From: an uncultured Chloroflexaceae bacterium
GTDB lineage: Bacteria; Chloroflexota; Chloroflexia; Chloroflexales; Chloroflexaceae
Assembly (NCBI GenBank): GCA_937141995.1
Contig: CAKZQX010000312.1
Span: forward strand, 1 to 5,300
Direction of reading: 5' to 3'
Length of the DNA stretch: 5,300 nucleotides
Below are positions 1 to 5,281 of this stretch, one piece after another (position 1 is the stretch's first letter; each line of letters starts with the position of its first letter). The position numbers and the translations under genes were made by a program. Under the pieces are notes generated by a model. That model did not search any database. It was not told the origin of the DNA and worked only from the letters and a program-made list of their open reading frames with translations.

Positions 1-1162
1 GCAACTCGGCATAGGAAGAGGTTCCCCGATCAACCAGCACGACCAGCGGTAGGTCGCGCAGGTCAGGACCACTGCCCACCTCGATCATCAGGGGCGTTTC
101 TGTACGCTGGTCAAAGAAAGCCCCAACTTCGCCGCGCACAAAGTGGCTAAGAATCCCGACCAGTACATCGCGCCAGCCGCCGGGGTTGCTGCGCAGATCC
201 AGAATCAGTCCGCGCAGTGGGCGCTCAACCACCATATCGGTCAGCGCGCCGCTCACCTGATCATCCATATCATTGACCCAGAGCGTCGTGATGGCGAGAT
301 AGCCAATATCGCCCTCCAACCGCCGGGCGGTTGGCGCAACCCGCCCCTCGACCGGTTGCCGGGTTAACACAACCTCACGTACCGCTTCGCCGGGGCGTAA
401 CACACTGAGGCGCACCTCCGTCCCTTCCGGTCCCTGGATATCGCCACCATTGTTGGTGGGCGTGCCATCGACGGCAACTATCCGATCCCGGATACGCAAG
501 CCGGCCTGTTCCGCCGGGCTGTTTGGGAAGACCTGGCGAATAAGCGCGCCATTGCCGGTGGGTACGGTAATGACGCCGATCCCCACGCTGGCCTCAAAGC
601 CGGTACTGAGTTCGTCCTCTTCATCAGCAGCGCTGGGGGCCAGGAAGCGCGAATGCTGATCGCCCAGACGCCCGACCATTTCGGTAAGGTAAGCATAGAA
701 TTCTTCATTGGTCGTTGCGTTCAGAACCTTTGGTTTAAATTCGGCGTGAATGGCATCCCAGTCCAGGCCGCGGAAATCCGGGTAGAGGTAGTGCTCGTCA
801 ACTGTGCTCCAGACCTCGTTAAAAAGCTGCAGCCGTTCACTCTCGGGAACGAGCGTCGGTGTCTGGCCCGGCGTTGTCGCAGTCGATAAACCCAGAAGTT
901 CCACCGACGTAGGGCTGGGGCTGGGTAGTGATGTTGCTGTCGCTGTTTGAGTTGGGGTTGGCGTGGATGTCGGCGTTACCGTTGGCATCAATGTTGGCGT
1001 CACGGTTGGCACCGATGTACGGGTTGGCGCAGGTGTCGCTGTCTGAGAACTACCAAACGCTACCGGCAGCCGGAACGTACAACCAGTCAGGCCCGGAATC
1101 AGTAACACCAGATAGATATAAACGAACCGAATTGAATAACGCAATGTATGCATATCTTTCAT
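1..1162 (-). CDS. S41 C-terminal processing peptidase, PDZ lipoprotein (3' end beyond window)
   Basis: This is a serine protease of the S41 (CtpA/Prc/Tsp) family, expected to cut proteins from their C-terminus outside the cytoplasmic membrane. The 387 visible residues begin with a lipoprotein signal: basic n-region, hydrophobic stretch, then lipobox LTGC with Cys28 as the likely lipidation site. A Thr/Pro/Ser-rich linker covers about 41-107. Next come the S41 N-terminal motif LGDQHSRFL (166-174), a PDZ domain (about 192-270, with SPAEQAGLR), the core motif LDLRSNPGG (321-329), and VDRGTSSYAEL (377-387), where Ser383 aligns with the catalytic serine. The catalytic Lys would lie beyond the window. 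The ATG at 1162 was chosen because it gives a complete signal peptide; no Shine-Dalgarno is visible. The gene sits 75 bases after the PBP stop and is probably co-transcribed. E. coli Prc processes PBP3, which makes the pairing functionally plausible. Family call is firm; the substrate is inferred. Confidence 0.93.
   Translation of the reverse strand, partial: MKDMHTLRYSIRFVYIYLVLLIPGLTGCTFRLPVAFGSSQTATPAPTRTSVPTVTPTLMPTVTPTSTPTPTQTATATSLPSPSPTSVELLGLSTATTPGQTPTLVPESERLQLFNEVWSTVDEHYLYPDFRGLDWDAIHAEFKPKVLNATTNEEFYAYLTEMVGRLGDQHSRFLAPSAADEEDELSTGFEASVGIGVITVPTGNGALIRQVFPNSPAEQAGLRIRDRIVAVDGTPTNNGGDIQGPEGTEVRLSVLRPGEAVREVVLTRQPVEGRVAPTARRLEGDIGYLAITTLWVNDMDDQVSGALTDMVVERPLRGLILDLRSNPGGWRDVLVGILSHFVRGEVGAFFDQRTETPLMIEVGSGPDLRDLPLVVLVDRGTSSYAEL
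926..1042 (-). repeat. Low-complexity Thr/Pro linker coding repeat
   Basis: Imperfect short repeats of the type CCAACN and CCGACN encode the Thr/Pro-rich spacer between the lipidated cysteine and the protease domain (about residues 41-79 of the S41 protein). Such linkers usually act as a flexible tether and vary in length between strains by slippage. The function as a tether is inferred from position. Confidence 0.7.
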
Positions 1163-1226
1163 GCCGGCGATCAGGAGTGAACAACCAGATATGAACGTGC
1201 GGGGTGCTACTTCCGATCTCCGGCAT
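1161..1226 (-). promoter_or_regulatory. Inverted repeat enclosing the S41 start codon
   Basis: Two 12-base arms (1161-1172 and 1215-1226) are complementary at 11 of 12 positions and enclose 42 bases. In mRNA read leftward, the distal arm contains most of the ATG of the protease gene, so the stem would hide the start codon. The proximal arm begins 12 bases after the PBP stop codon. A ribosome finishing the PBP could disturb the stem, giving translational coupling. The pairing is seen directly; the regulatory role is inferred. Confidence 0.4.
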
Positions 1227-1237
1227 CTCACAACGAG

Positions 1238-2950
1238 CTATTCAACTGCAAATGCTGCCTGCAAGACCTGTCCCGCCAGTTGTGCCGCGGCACCACTTCC
1301 CTCACCACCATGTTCTATCATAACACATACCGCATAACGTGGTTGGTCAAGGGGCGCAATCGCAATAAACCAGGCATGCGGCGCAATAGTGGGGCCAAGT
1401 TCTGCTGTCCCCGACTTGCCGCCAACCGCTACTCCCGATACAAAATTGCTTACGACGCTGCCAAACCCATACTGGCCCACTGCTCCCATGTTATCACGCA
1501 TAATCGCGGCTGTATCGGCGGACATAACCTGGCGAATGATGCGCGGACGCCGCTCCAGTATCAGATTCTCATCGGGATCGGTCACACGCTGCACCAGGTA
1601 AGGCTGGAGCATCACACCATCATGAGCAATTGTCGCGGCGATCAGCGCCATCTGCAACGGTGTAACCTGCAGTTGCCCCTGTCCATAGCCGGTATCGGCC
1701 AGAGCTGCATCGCGGTTCAGGAAGCCGGGTTGCACAAACAACCGGCTGGGCCTCGTCGCCAGGTCGGTAAAGTAGGGATAGCTCTCCGGCGCGTTTCCCG
1801 GACGGTAAATGTCGAACTTGCGCGCTGTCTCGGCCAGACGCTCGGTACCAAGTCGCAACGCATACTGGGCAAAAGCCGTGTTGCACGAGTAAGCATACAC
1901 CCGCTCCAGATTGGAGGGATTGCCCGTCAGCGAGGCGAGACCGGGGACGGCATTGACCACCGGGGGCGCGCCCGTTTCCACCGGCAGTTCATTCGGGCAG
2001 GTGATAGTGTCCGGCTCGGCATTGTGCTCCAGGATTGACACCGCGGTCAGCGTCTTAAAGGTCGAACCGGGTGGATACTGCCCCTGCGTGGGCCGGTTGA
2101 CCAGCGGCTGACCGGCGGCCGCATCGTTGAGTTCATTCCAGTATTGCTGGATGCGCGCATCTTCAGTGGTCCAGTCGGGAACATTCGGGTCAAAGCTCAG
2201 GCCACGCGGATCAAATCCGGGGGCGCTGACCATCGCCAGCACCGCGCCGGTTTGCGGGTCGAGGACGACAATCGAGCCGCTCTGACCGCCGAGTAGCGCC
2301 GCCGCGCGCGCCTGGAGTTCGGCATTCAGCGTAAGCTGGAGATTATTGCCTTCCAGCGTATTGCCCAGCAACTCGTTGCGCAGATTGCGGATTGAATTCC
2401 CACGTGTACCACTCAGGTAGTCGCCATAGGTGGCCTCCAGGCCGCTCTGCCCAAACTGGCGACTGAAGAAGCCGGTAATGTTGCTAAATGCGCGCGGCTC
2501 GAACCGCTCCGTCAGGGGATAGACCCGGTGAGCAAAGCCGTTGGGAGCCACCGCGCTGCTGACCAGCGGGATGCCATTCCGGTCAAAAATGGTCCCGCGT
2601 TTAATCCGCTGCGCCTCCAGCACCGGGCGCACATTACTGATCACCTGCCCGGTTTCTGCATCAATCTCGACATGCTCATAGATTGCGCCCGCCTGCACCA
2701 CCTGTTGCCGCAACAACTGCAGACTGAGCAGCACAAAGCCTAGCGCAACCACCAGCGCCAGGTTGTATACACTGCGGGCCAGTCCCTGGGGCAGTGGTGG
2801 CCGACCGAACCAGAGAGCCAGCCCCAGCAACGGCGCAGCCCCCCAGAGACAGAGCAGCCAGCGACTATCCTGATCCACCGGTTGTATCAGTCCGTAGATA
2901 ATCAGGGCCAGGGCACCAATAAGTGGAATAAAGCGAACGTTCGCACGCAT
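1238..2950 (-). CDS. Class B penicillin-binding protein (peptidoglycan D,D-transpeptidase)
   Basis: A 570-residue transpeptidase that cross-links peptidoglycan peptides outside the cytoplasmic membrane, of the FtsI/PbpA group. All three active-site motifs are present: STFK with nucleophile Ser296, SCN at 355-357 and KSGT at 512-515. The N-terminal pedestal domain shows the usual RGTIFDRNGIPL (118-129). There is no glycosyltransferase domain. Three membrane helices (about 6-23, 31-49 and 60-80) precede the pedestal, whereas a single anchor is typical of FtsI/PbpA. The ATG at 2950 was chosen because AGGA lies 9 bases upstream and the hydrophobic N-terminus follows directly. An in-frame GTG at 3082 would add 44 residues unlike a signal or membrane segment. 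Upstream is a good promoter with a leader of about 134 bases; downstream is the S41 protease. Which PBP partner (FtsW- or RodA-type) it serves cannot be told, as none is in view. Confidence 0.95.
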   Translation of the reverse strand: MRANVRFIPLIGALALIIYGLIQPVDQDSRWLLCLWGAAPLLGLALWFGRPPLPQGLARSVYNLALVVALGFVLLSLQLLRQQVVQAGAIYEHVEIDAETGQVISNVRPVLEAQRIKRGTIFDRNGIPLVSSAVAPNGFAHRVYPLTERFEPRAFSNITGFFSRQFGQSGLEATYGDYLSGTRGNSIRNLRNELLGNTLEGNNLQLTLNAELQARAAALLGGQSGSIVVLDPQTGAVLAMVSAPGFDPRGLSFDPNVPDWTTEDARIQQYWNELNDAAAGQPLVNRPTQGQYPPGSTFKTLTAVSILEHNAEPDTITCPNELPVETGAPPVVNAVPGLASLTGNPSNLERVYAYSCNTAFAQYALRLGTERLAETARKFDIYRPGNAPESYPYFTDLATRPSRLFVQPGFLNRDAALADTGYGQGQLQVTPLQMALIAATIAHDGVMLQPYLVQRVTDPDENLILERRPRIIRQVMSADTAAIMRDNMGAVGQYGFGSVVSNFVSGVAVGGKSGTAELGPTIAPHAWFIAIAPLDQPRYAVCVMIEHGGEGSGAAAQLAGQVLQAAFAVE

Positions 2951-2966
2951 GCGGCTGTTTCCTACT
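2951..2966 (-). promoter_or_regulatory. Ribosome binding site deciding the PBP start
   Basis: Reading leftward, AGTAGGAAACAGCCGC directly precedes the ATG at 2950, with AGGA separated from it by 9 bases. The upstream alternatives (GTG at 3082 and the ATGs at 2995 and 2986) lack a comparable site, which favours the shorter protein. Confidence 0.65.
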
Positions 2967-3090
2967 GGTATATCCGGTCCGCGCATAATCTGCATGTTGC
3001 TGTTGGATAGCGCTGGACAGAGCGAGTGGTAGACAATTAACCAAACTGATCTGCGCGACTCATTGGGGCAACACAGTTTCACAAACCGCT

Positions 3091-3119
3091 ATTATACGCC
3101 TGAGTGGAAGTAGGGGCAA
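3091..3119 (-). promoter_or_regulatory. Sigma-70-like promoter for the PBP (and protease) genes
   Basis: On the minus strand TTGCCC (3119-3114) is followed after exactly 17 bases by a perfect TATAAT (3096-3091). Transcription should start near 3084, giving a leader of about 134 bases to the ATG at 2950. The promoter lies in the gap after the kinase stop, so the PBP gene need not depend on kinase transcription. The GTG at 3082 falls almost on the predicted start, so a leaderless longer product cannot be excluded. Confidence 0.7.
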
Positions 3120-3156
3120 ATAATGCGACAATACGACCAGAAATGTCTCTGATCGC

Positions 3157-4338
3157 CTAAAACTCCTCCAGCGGCAGCGTTCCACGCACCGTCACACCAC
3201 TGTTCTCGCCTTCAAAGACATCGAGATGACCATCAAGTTCGGCCAGGCGGTAGTACATGGCACGTAACGCATGGATACCGGGCCGGTGATATGTTCCATC
3301 GAGCAGACCAACGCCATCGTCCTGAACAATCAGGACAACTACATCCGCCTCATACCGCAGCGTGAGGTGGGCGGAACGTGCGCGGGCATGTTGTTGTACA
3401 TTCAATAGCGCCTCCTGCACCAGCCGAAACAGCGTACCATACTGCACAGGTGTCAGTTGCCGGGGTGTGCCGGCTTGTGCCAGATGCACATCGATCAAAT
3501 GCTGGTTGCGGAAGGTGGTGATCAGATGATTCAGCGCAATCGCTAAATCAACATCCGGATGTGGCTGCATCACAAAAGTTGTTCGCCACGACTCCGGTTT
3601 GCCCGGTTCGTTCCCTCGTTCCATCATTGTACGAGCCATGGGCTGAGAAGCAACCGATAGACCCGCGCTGAGTTGTTGCATGCTACCTTCGGTCTGGTTG
3701 GGAATAGGCAACACCGGTTGCGGTACATTCATGCCGGACGATGCCCGGTCTTCGGACTCGGTCGAAAATAGCCGGTCGGAGTAGCGGGTTGGTATCATCA
3801 TCGGCAACAGCATAATGCGCCGGGCCAACCAGGGAACACCGCTCCAGATCAGGGCAAAGGCGGGGGGGATAATCGCACGCACGGCGGTATCAGTCAAACC
3901 TATGCCTTCCGGTATGTCCGTCTGCATACTGAGCAGGGCAAGATCCACCGCGACAAACAGCAGACTCAGCAGCAGTGCGCTACGCCACCCCAGCAGCAGC
4001 GCAGGCAAAATGAGCGCACCCAGCGCATAGGGCAGAAACGGTAGCGCCATCCCTCCCCCTATCCAGATCAGGGCTACACTCGCTACGACATCCAGCGCAA
4101 GCAGCGTTGGACGACGGCGAATAACACGCAGATAGGCCGGGGAAAATGCGGTCAGGAAAAAGTTGACTACACCGGTCAGCACCAGCAGCAGCATGCCGGG
4201 AGTGACTAACGCATCCGGCGAGGAACGGCTATGCAGCAATATCACCAGGGCCGCCACTGCCCAGGCAACCCAGCGATAACTGAAAAATAGTATATGTTCG
4301 TTACAAAGCGCACGCAACTTATATCGAATCGATTTCAT
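3157..4338 (-). CDS. Membrane histidine-kinase-like protein, NarL/DesK-type ATPase domain
   Basis: A 393-residue membrane protein with six predicted helices (about 23-36, 45-65, 77-96, 98-117, 120-138 and 155-172), a variable-looking linker (about 185-260) and a C-terminal GHKL ATP-binding domain. The N-box reads RLVQEALLNVQQHA (305-318), with E309, N313 and H317. The G1 box is DDGVG (340-344), and a G2-like region begins near PGIHALRAMYYRL (353-365). This matches the HPK7 family that works with LuxR-type response regulators. The expected HisKA_3 helix with a phosphoacceptor His (usually like RELHD) is not recognisable; the linker there is rich in Ser, Pro, Gln and Met. It may act as a degenerate kinase, a heterodimer partner or an ATP-dependent switch. 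No response regulator is adjacent in the window. The ATG at 4338 is supported by AAGGA six bases upstream. Confidence 0.85.
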   Translation of the reverse strand: MKSIRYKLRALCNEHILFFSYRWVAWAVAALVILLHSRSSPDALVTPGMLLLVLTGVVNFFLTAFSPAYLRVIRRRPTLLALDVVASVALIWIGGGMALPFLPYALGALILPALLLGWRSALLLSLLFVAVDLALLSMQTDIPEGIGLTDTAVRAIIPPAFALIWSGVPWLARRIMLLPMMIPTRYSDRLFSTESEDRASSGMNVPQPVLPIPNQTEGSMQQLSAGLSVASQPMARTMMERGNEPGKPESWRTTFVMQPHPDVDLAIALNHLITTFRNQHLIDVHLAQAGTPRQLTPVQYGTLFRLVQEALLNVQQHARARSAHLTLRYEADVVVLIVQDDGVGLLDGTYHRPGIHALRAMYYRLAELDGHLDVFEGENSGVTVRGTLPLEEF

Positions 4339-4349
4339 TCGATTTCCTT
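4339..4349 (-). promoter_or_regulatory. Ribosome binding site of the kinase-like gene
   Basis: AAGGAAATCGA directly precedes the ATG when read leftward, placing AAGGA six bases from the start codon. This is the best Shine-Dalgarno in the window and fixes the start. Confidence 0.7.
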
Positions 4350-4416
4350 GCTGCGGTGGCGAAACCGGCCAACTCGCCAGAGGTAAATGGAATAAAAGAA
4401 TCGGGTGGAACTAAGC

Positions 4417-4433
4417 GTTACACTTAGTGTAAC
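4417..4433. promoter_or_regulatory. Perfect 17-base palindrome, candidate operator
   Basis: GTTACACT-T-AGTGTAAC has perfect 8-base arms around a single central base. It covers the -10 box of the kinase promoter and reaches to about its transcription start, the usual place for a repressor dimer. The small gene's promoter begins 57 bases away, so control there is less likely. The symmetry is seen directly; the binding protein is unknown. Confidence 0.55.
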
Positions 4434-4454
4434 AGAAAGGTGACACGGCGGCAA
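4426..4454 (-). promoter_or_regulatory. Promoter of the kinase-like gene
   Basis: On the minus strand TTGCCG (4454-4449) is followed after 17 bases by TACACT (4431-4426), four of six matches to the -10 consensus. The start would be near 4419, about 80 bases before the kinase ATG. The -35 box is the same as that of the small gene and one base from that of the PBP gene, which supports the call despite the weaker -10. Confidence 0.5.
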
Positions 4455-4489
4455 CCCTGCAGACGCCTAACTTTACAGAAAAGTTATGA

Positions 4490-4518
4490 TTGCCGTCACT
4501 GCATCGGCTGCATATAAT
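4490..4518 (+). promoter_or_regulatory. Promoter of the small rightward gene
   Basis: TTGCCG (4490-4495), a 17-base spacer and a perfect TATAAT (4513-4518). Transcription should begin near 4525, leaving a leader of about 39 bases before the ATG at 4564. The position and orientation support the small reading frame as a real gene. Confidence 0.7.
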
Positions 4519-4563
4519 GGAGCAGGTGTTGTGATAATGTTTAGTAACCAGGGATAGAGACAA

Positions 4564-4782
4564 ATGGGTATACGCAACTGGATCACGCGCTTCTTTCGGG
4601 TGGAACGACAAGATGACGCGCGTAACTCGGCCAATGCTGCTACCGCTGCTCCCCCGGAGCAACCGGACGCGGACACAACGGACGAGGAAGGAACTGCCGA
4701 GATTTCGAATGTTCCGCGTGGAACACGCTTGAGTCGTGGTTCCACACCACCGGCGCAAGACGCCCCCACGGAAACGTCCTGA
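4564..4782 (+). CDS. Small protein of unknown function (72 aa)
   Basis: I do not recognise this protein. Its first 15 residues (with RNWITRFFR) form a basic, aromatic segment that could be an amphipathic helix touching the membrane or a nucleic acid. The remainder is rich in Ala, Pro, Thr, Asp and Glu and looks disordered. There is no signal peptide and no long hydrophobic segment. Support for its reality is indirect: a strong promoter at 4490-4518, an AGGG about 12 bases before the ATG, GC-rich third codon positions, and no better gene on either strand. It diverges from the kinase-like gene. A parS-like site lies inside it (4710-4725), so part of its sequence may be shaped by DNA binding. 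The region could instead be a non-coding RNA with a chance reading frame. Confidence 0.55.
   Translation: MGIRNWITRFFRVERQDDARNSANAATAAPPEQPDADTTDEEGTAEISNVPRGTRLSRGSTPPAQDAPTETS
4710..4725. promoter_or_regulatory. parS-like 16-mer inside the small gene
   Basis: TGTTCCGCGTGGAACA agrees with the bacterial parS consensus TGTTNCACGTGAAACA at 14 of 16 positions, counting the N. The outer arms TGTTCC/GGAACA are perfect and the central dyad is imperfect (G instead of A at position 7). parS is bound by ParB, the chromosome-segregation CTPase, and sites are often inside genes near the origin. No parA, parB, dnaA or dnaN is in view, so origin proximity is untested and chance is possible. Confidence 0.4.
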
Positions 4783-4810
4783 CCAGGATATATGCGGTAC
4801 AGTCAGTGCC

Positions 4811-4848
4811 GTCTGATTACCAGACCGGATTTCCGACAAAAAAGTCGG
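4811..4848 (+). terminator. Two short hairpins after the small gene, possible terminator
   Basis: GTCTG-ATTAC-CAGAC (4811-4825) and CCGAC-A6-GTCGG (4833-4848) lie 29 to 66 bases after the stop of the small gene. Neither is followed by a T run on the plus strand. They are candidates for transcript ending or 3' stabilisation only, and the call is weak. Confidence 0.25.
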
Positions 4849-4901
4849 CTTAAGGACAGGATTTACGCAGTGGTCATGCAACGGGACGTTTGACTAGATG
4901 G

Positions 4902-5038
4902 AAGCCGGCTTCGCCTGCGGCAGCGTGGGACGTTTTGATCTTGATCACACACCAATGCACGGTGTGCAAATGTGTGTGATCAAGATGGCCCCTTTCTTTT
5001 TGGGAAAAAGGATATTTCCTCCCACCCTGCCGGAGGCG
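4902..5038. repeat. Structured repeat, copy 1 (nested hairpin)
   Basis: The outer arms 4912-4930 and 5020-5038 pair at 17 of 19 positions. Inside is a 49-base hairpin (4938-4986): a perfect 15-bp lower stem, a 3x3 internal loop, a 5-bp apical stem TGCAC/GTGCA and a GGT loop. The 41-base left frame (4902-4942) matches copy 2 (5130-5170) at 35 of 41 positions, and the last 14 bases of the right arm (5025-5038) are identical to 5229-5242. A small CTTTTT-GGG-AAAAAG hairpin (4996-5010) lies in the right interior. No transposase is present. It could be a MITE-like element, a structured RNA or a protein-binding cruciform; the sequence alone does not decide. Confidence 0.85.
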
Positions 5039-5058
5039 TATCCCAGCCGCCGGATGGA

Positions 5059-5099
5059 CGACCGCGTAACGCCTGTTAAGAACAGGCGTTACGCGGTCG
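5059..5099. repeat. Perfect 19-bp inverted repeat, spacer hairpin copy 1
   Basis: Arms 5059-5077 and 5081-5099 are perfectly complementary over 19 bases around an AAG loop. The stem is GC-rich and would be very stable in RNA or as a cruciform. Eighteen bases of its left arm recur at 5283-5300 with one change, so it belongs to the same repeat unit as the preceding structured repeat. There is no T run after it in either direction, which argues against a simple terminator. Confidence 0.85.
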
Positions 5100-5101
5100 G
5101 C

Positions 5102-5125
5102 GCGCAAACCGGGCGTTTGCGCCCG
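5102..5125. repeat. Overlapping alternative hairpins
   Basis: GCGCAAAC (5102-5109) pairs perfectly with GTTTGCGC (5115-5122). Alternatively CGGGCG (5110-5115) pairs with CGCCCG (5120-5125). The two share bases and cannot both form. It immediately follows the 19-bp hairpin, and no clear counterpart is seen after copy 2. Confidence 0.5.
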
Positions 5126-5129
5126 ATAC

Positions 5130-5242
5130 AGGCTGGCTTTACCTGCGGCAGCATGGTACGTTTTGATCTTTTGCACAAACATGTTGCACTGTGTGCAACA
5201 TGTTTGTGCAAAAGAATGGAGTCTTCCGCCCTGCCGGAGGCG
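5130..5242. repeat. Structured repeat, copy 2 (perfect 23-bp hairpin)
   Basis: The left frame 5130-5170 is homologous to copy 1, and the 14-base right arm 5229-5242 is identical. Outer arms 5142-5151 and 5231-5240 pair at 9 of 10 positions. The inner hairpin (5167-5215) has perfect 23-bp arms around a TGT loop. Its total length of 49 bases equals that of copy 1. The apical TGCAC-N3-GTGCA differs from copy 1 at one base, while the lower stem has changed on both sides with pairing retained. The start-to-start distance from copy 1 is 228 bases. Confidence 0.85.
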
Positions 5243-5281
5243 AGTCGGGCCGTTTATTCAGGCACATGCCGAGGTTGGAAC

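Noticed and set aside
143..889. Several short plus- and minus-strand frames in the left part
   Set aside because: They overlap the S41 protease coding sequence, which carries the family motifs in the remaining frame.
1280..2038. 252-codon open frame on the plus strand
   Set aside because: It lies wholly antisense to the PBP transpeptidase domain, which has all active-site motifs. Its product is Arg/His/Gly-rich with no recognisable domain, as expected of a shadow frame in GC-rich DNA.
3120..3156. Terminator after the kinase-like gene
   Set aside because: Only four-base complementarities such as CAGA/TCTG are present, with no stable stem and T run.
4411..4881. 156-codon open frame on the minus strand opposite the small gene
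   Set aside because: It runs through the palindrome, both promoters and the parS-like site, has no domain or ribosome binding site, and its composition looks random.
4912..5038. Insertion sequence or MITE with target-site duplication
   Set aside because: Outer inverted arms are present, but no transposase and no convincing direct duplication flanks them, so only a repeat is called.
4874..5182. 102-codon minus-strand frame with an internally repeated KIKTxHAAAG motif
   Set aside because: The protein repeat simply reflects translation of the DNA repeat frames, and the frame runs through perfect hairpins. It is not a credible gene.
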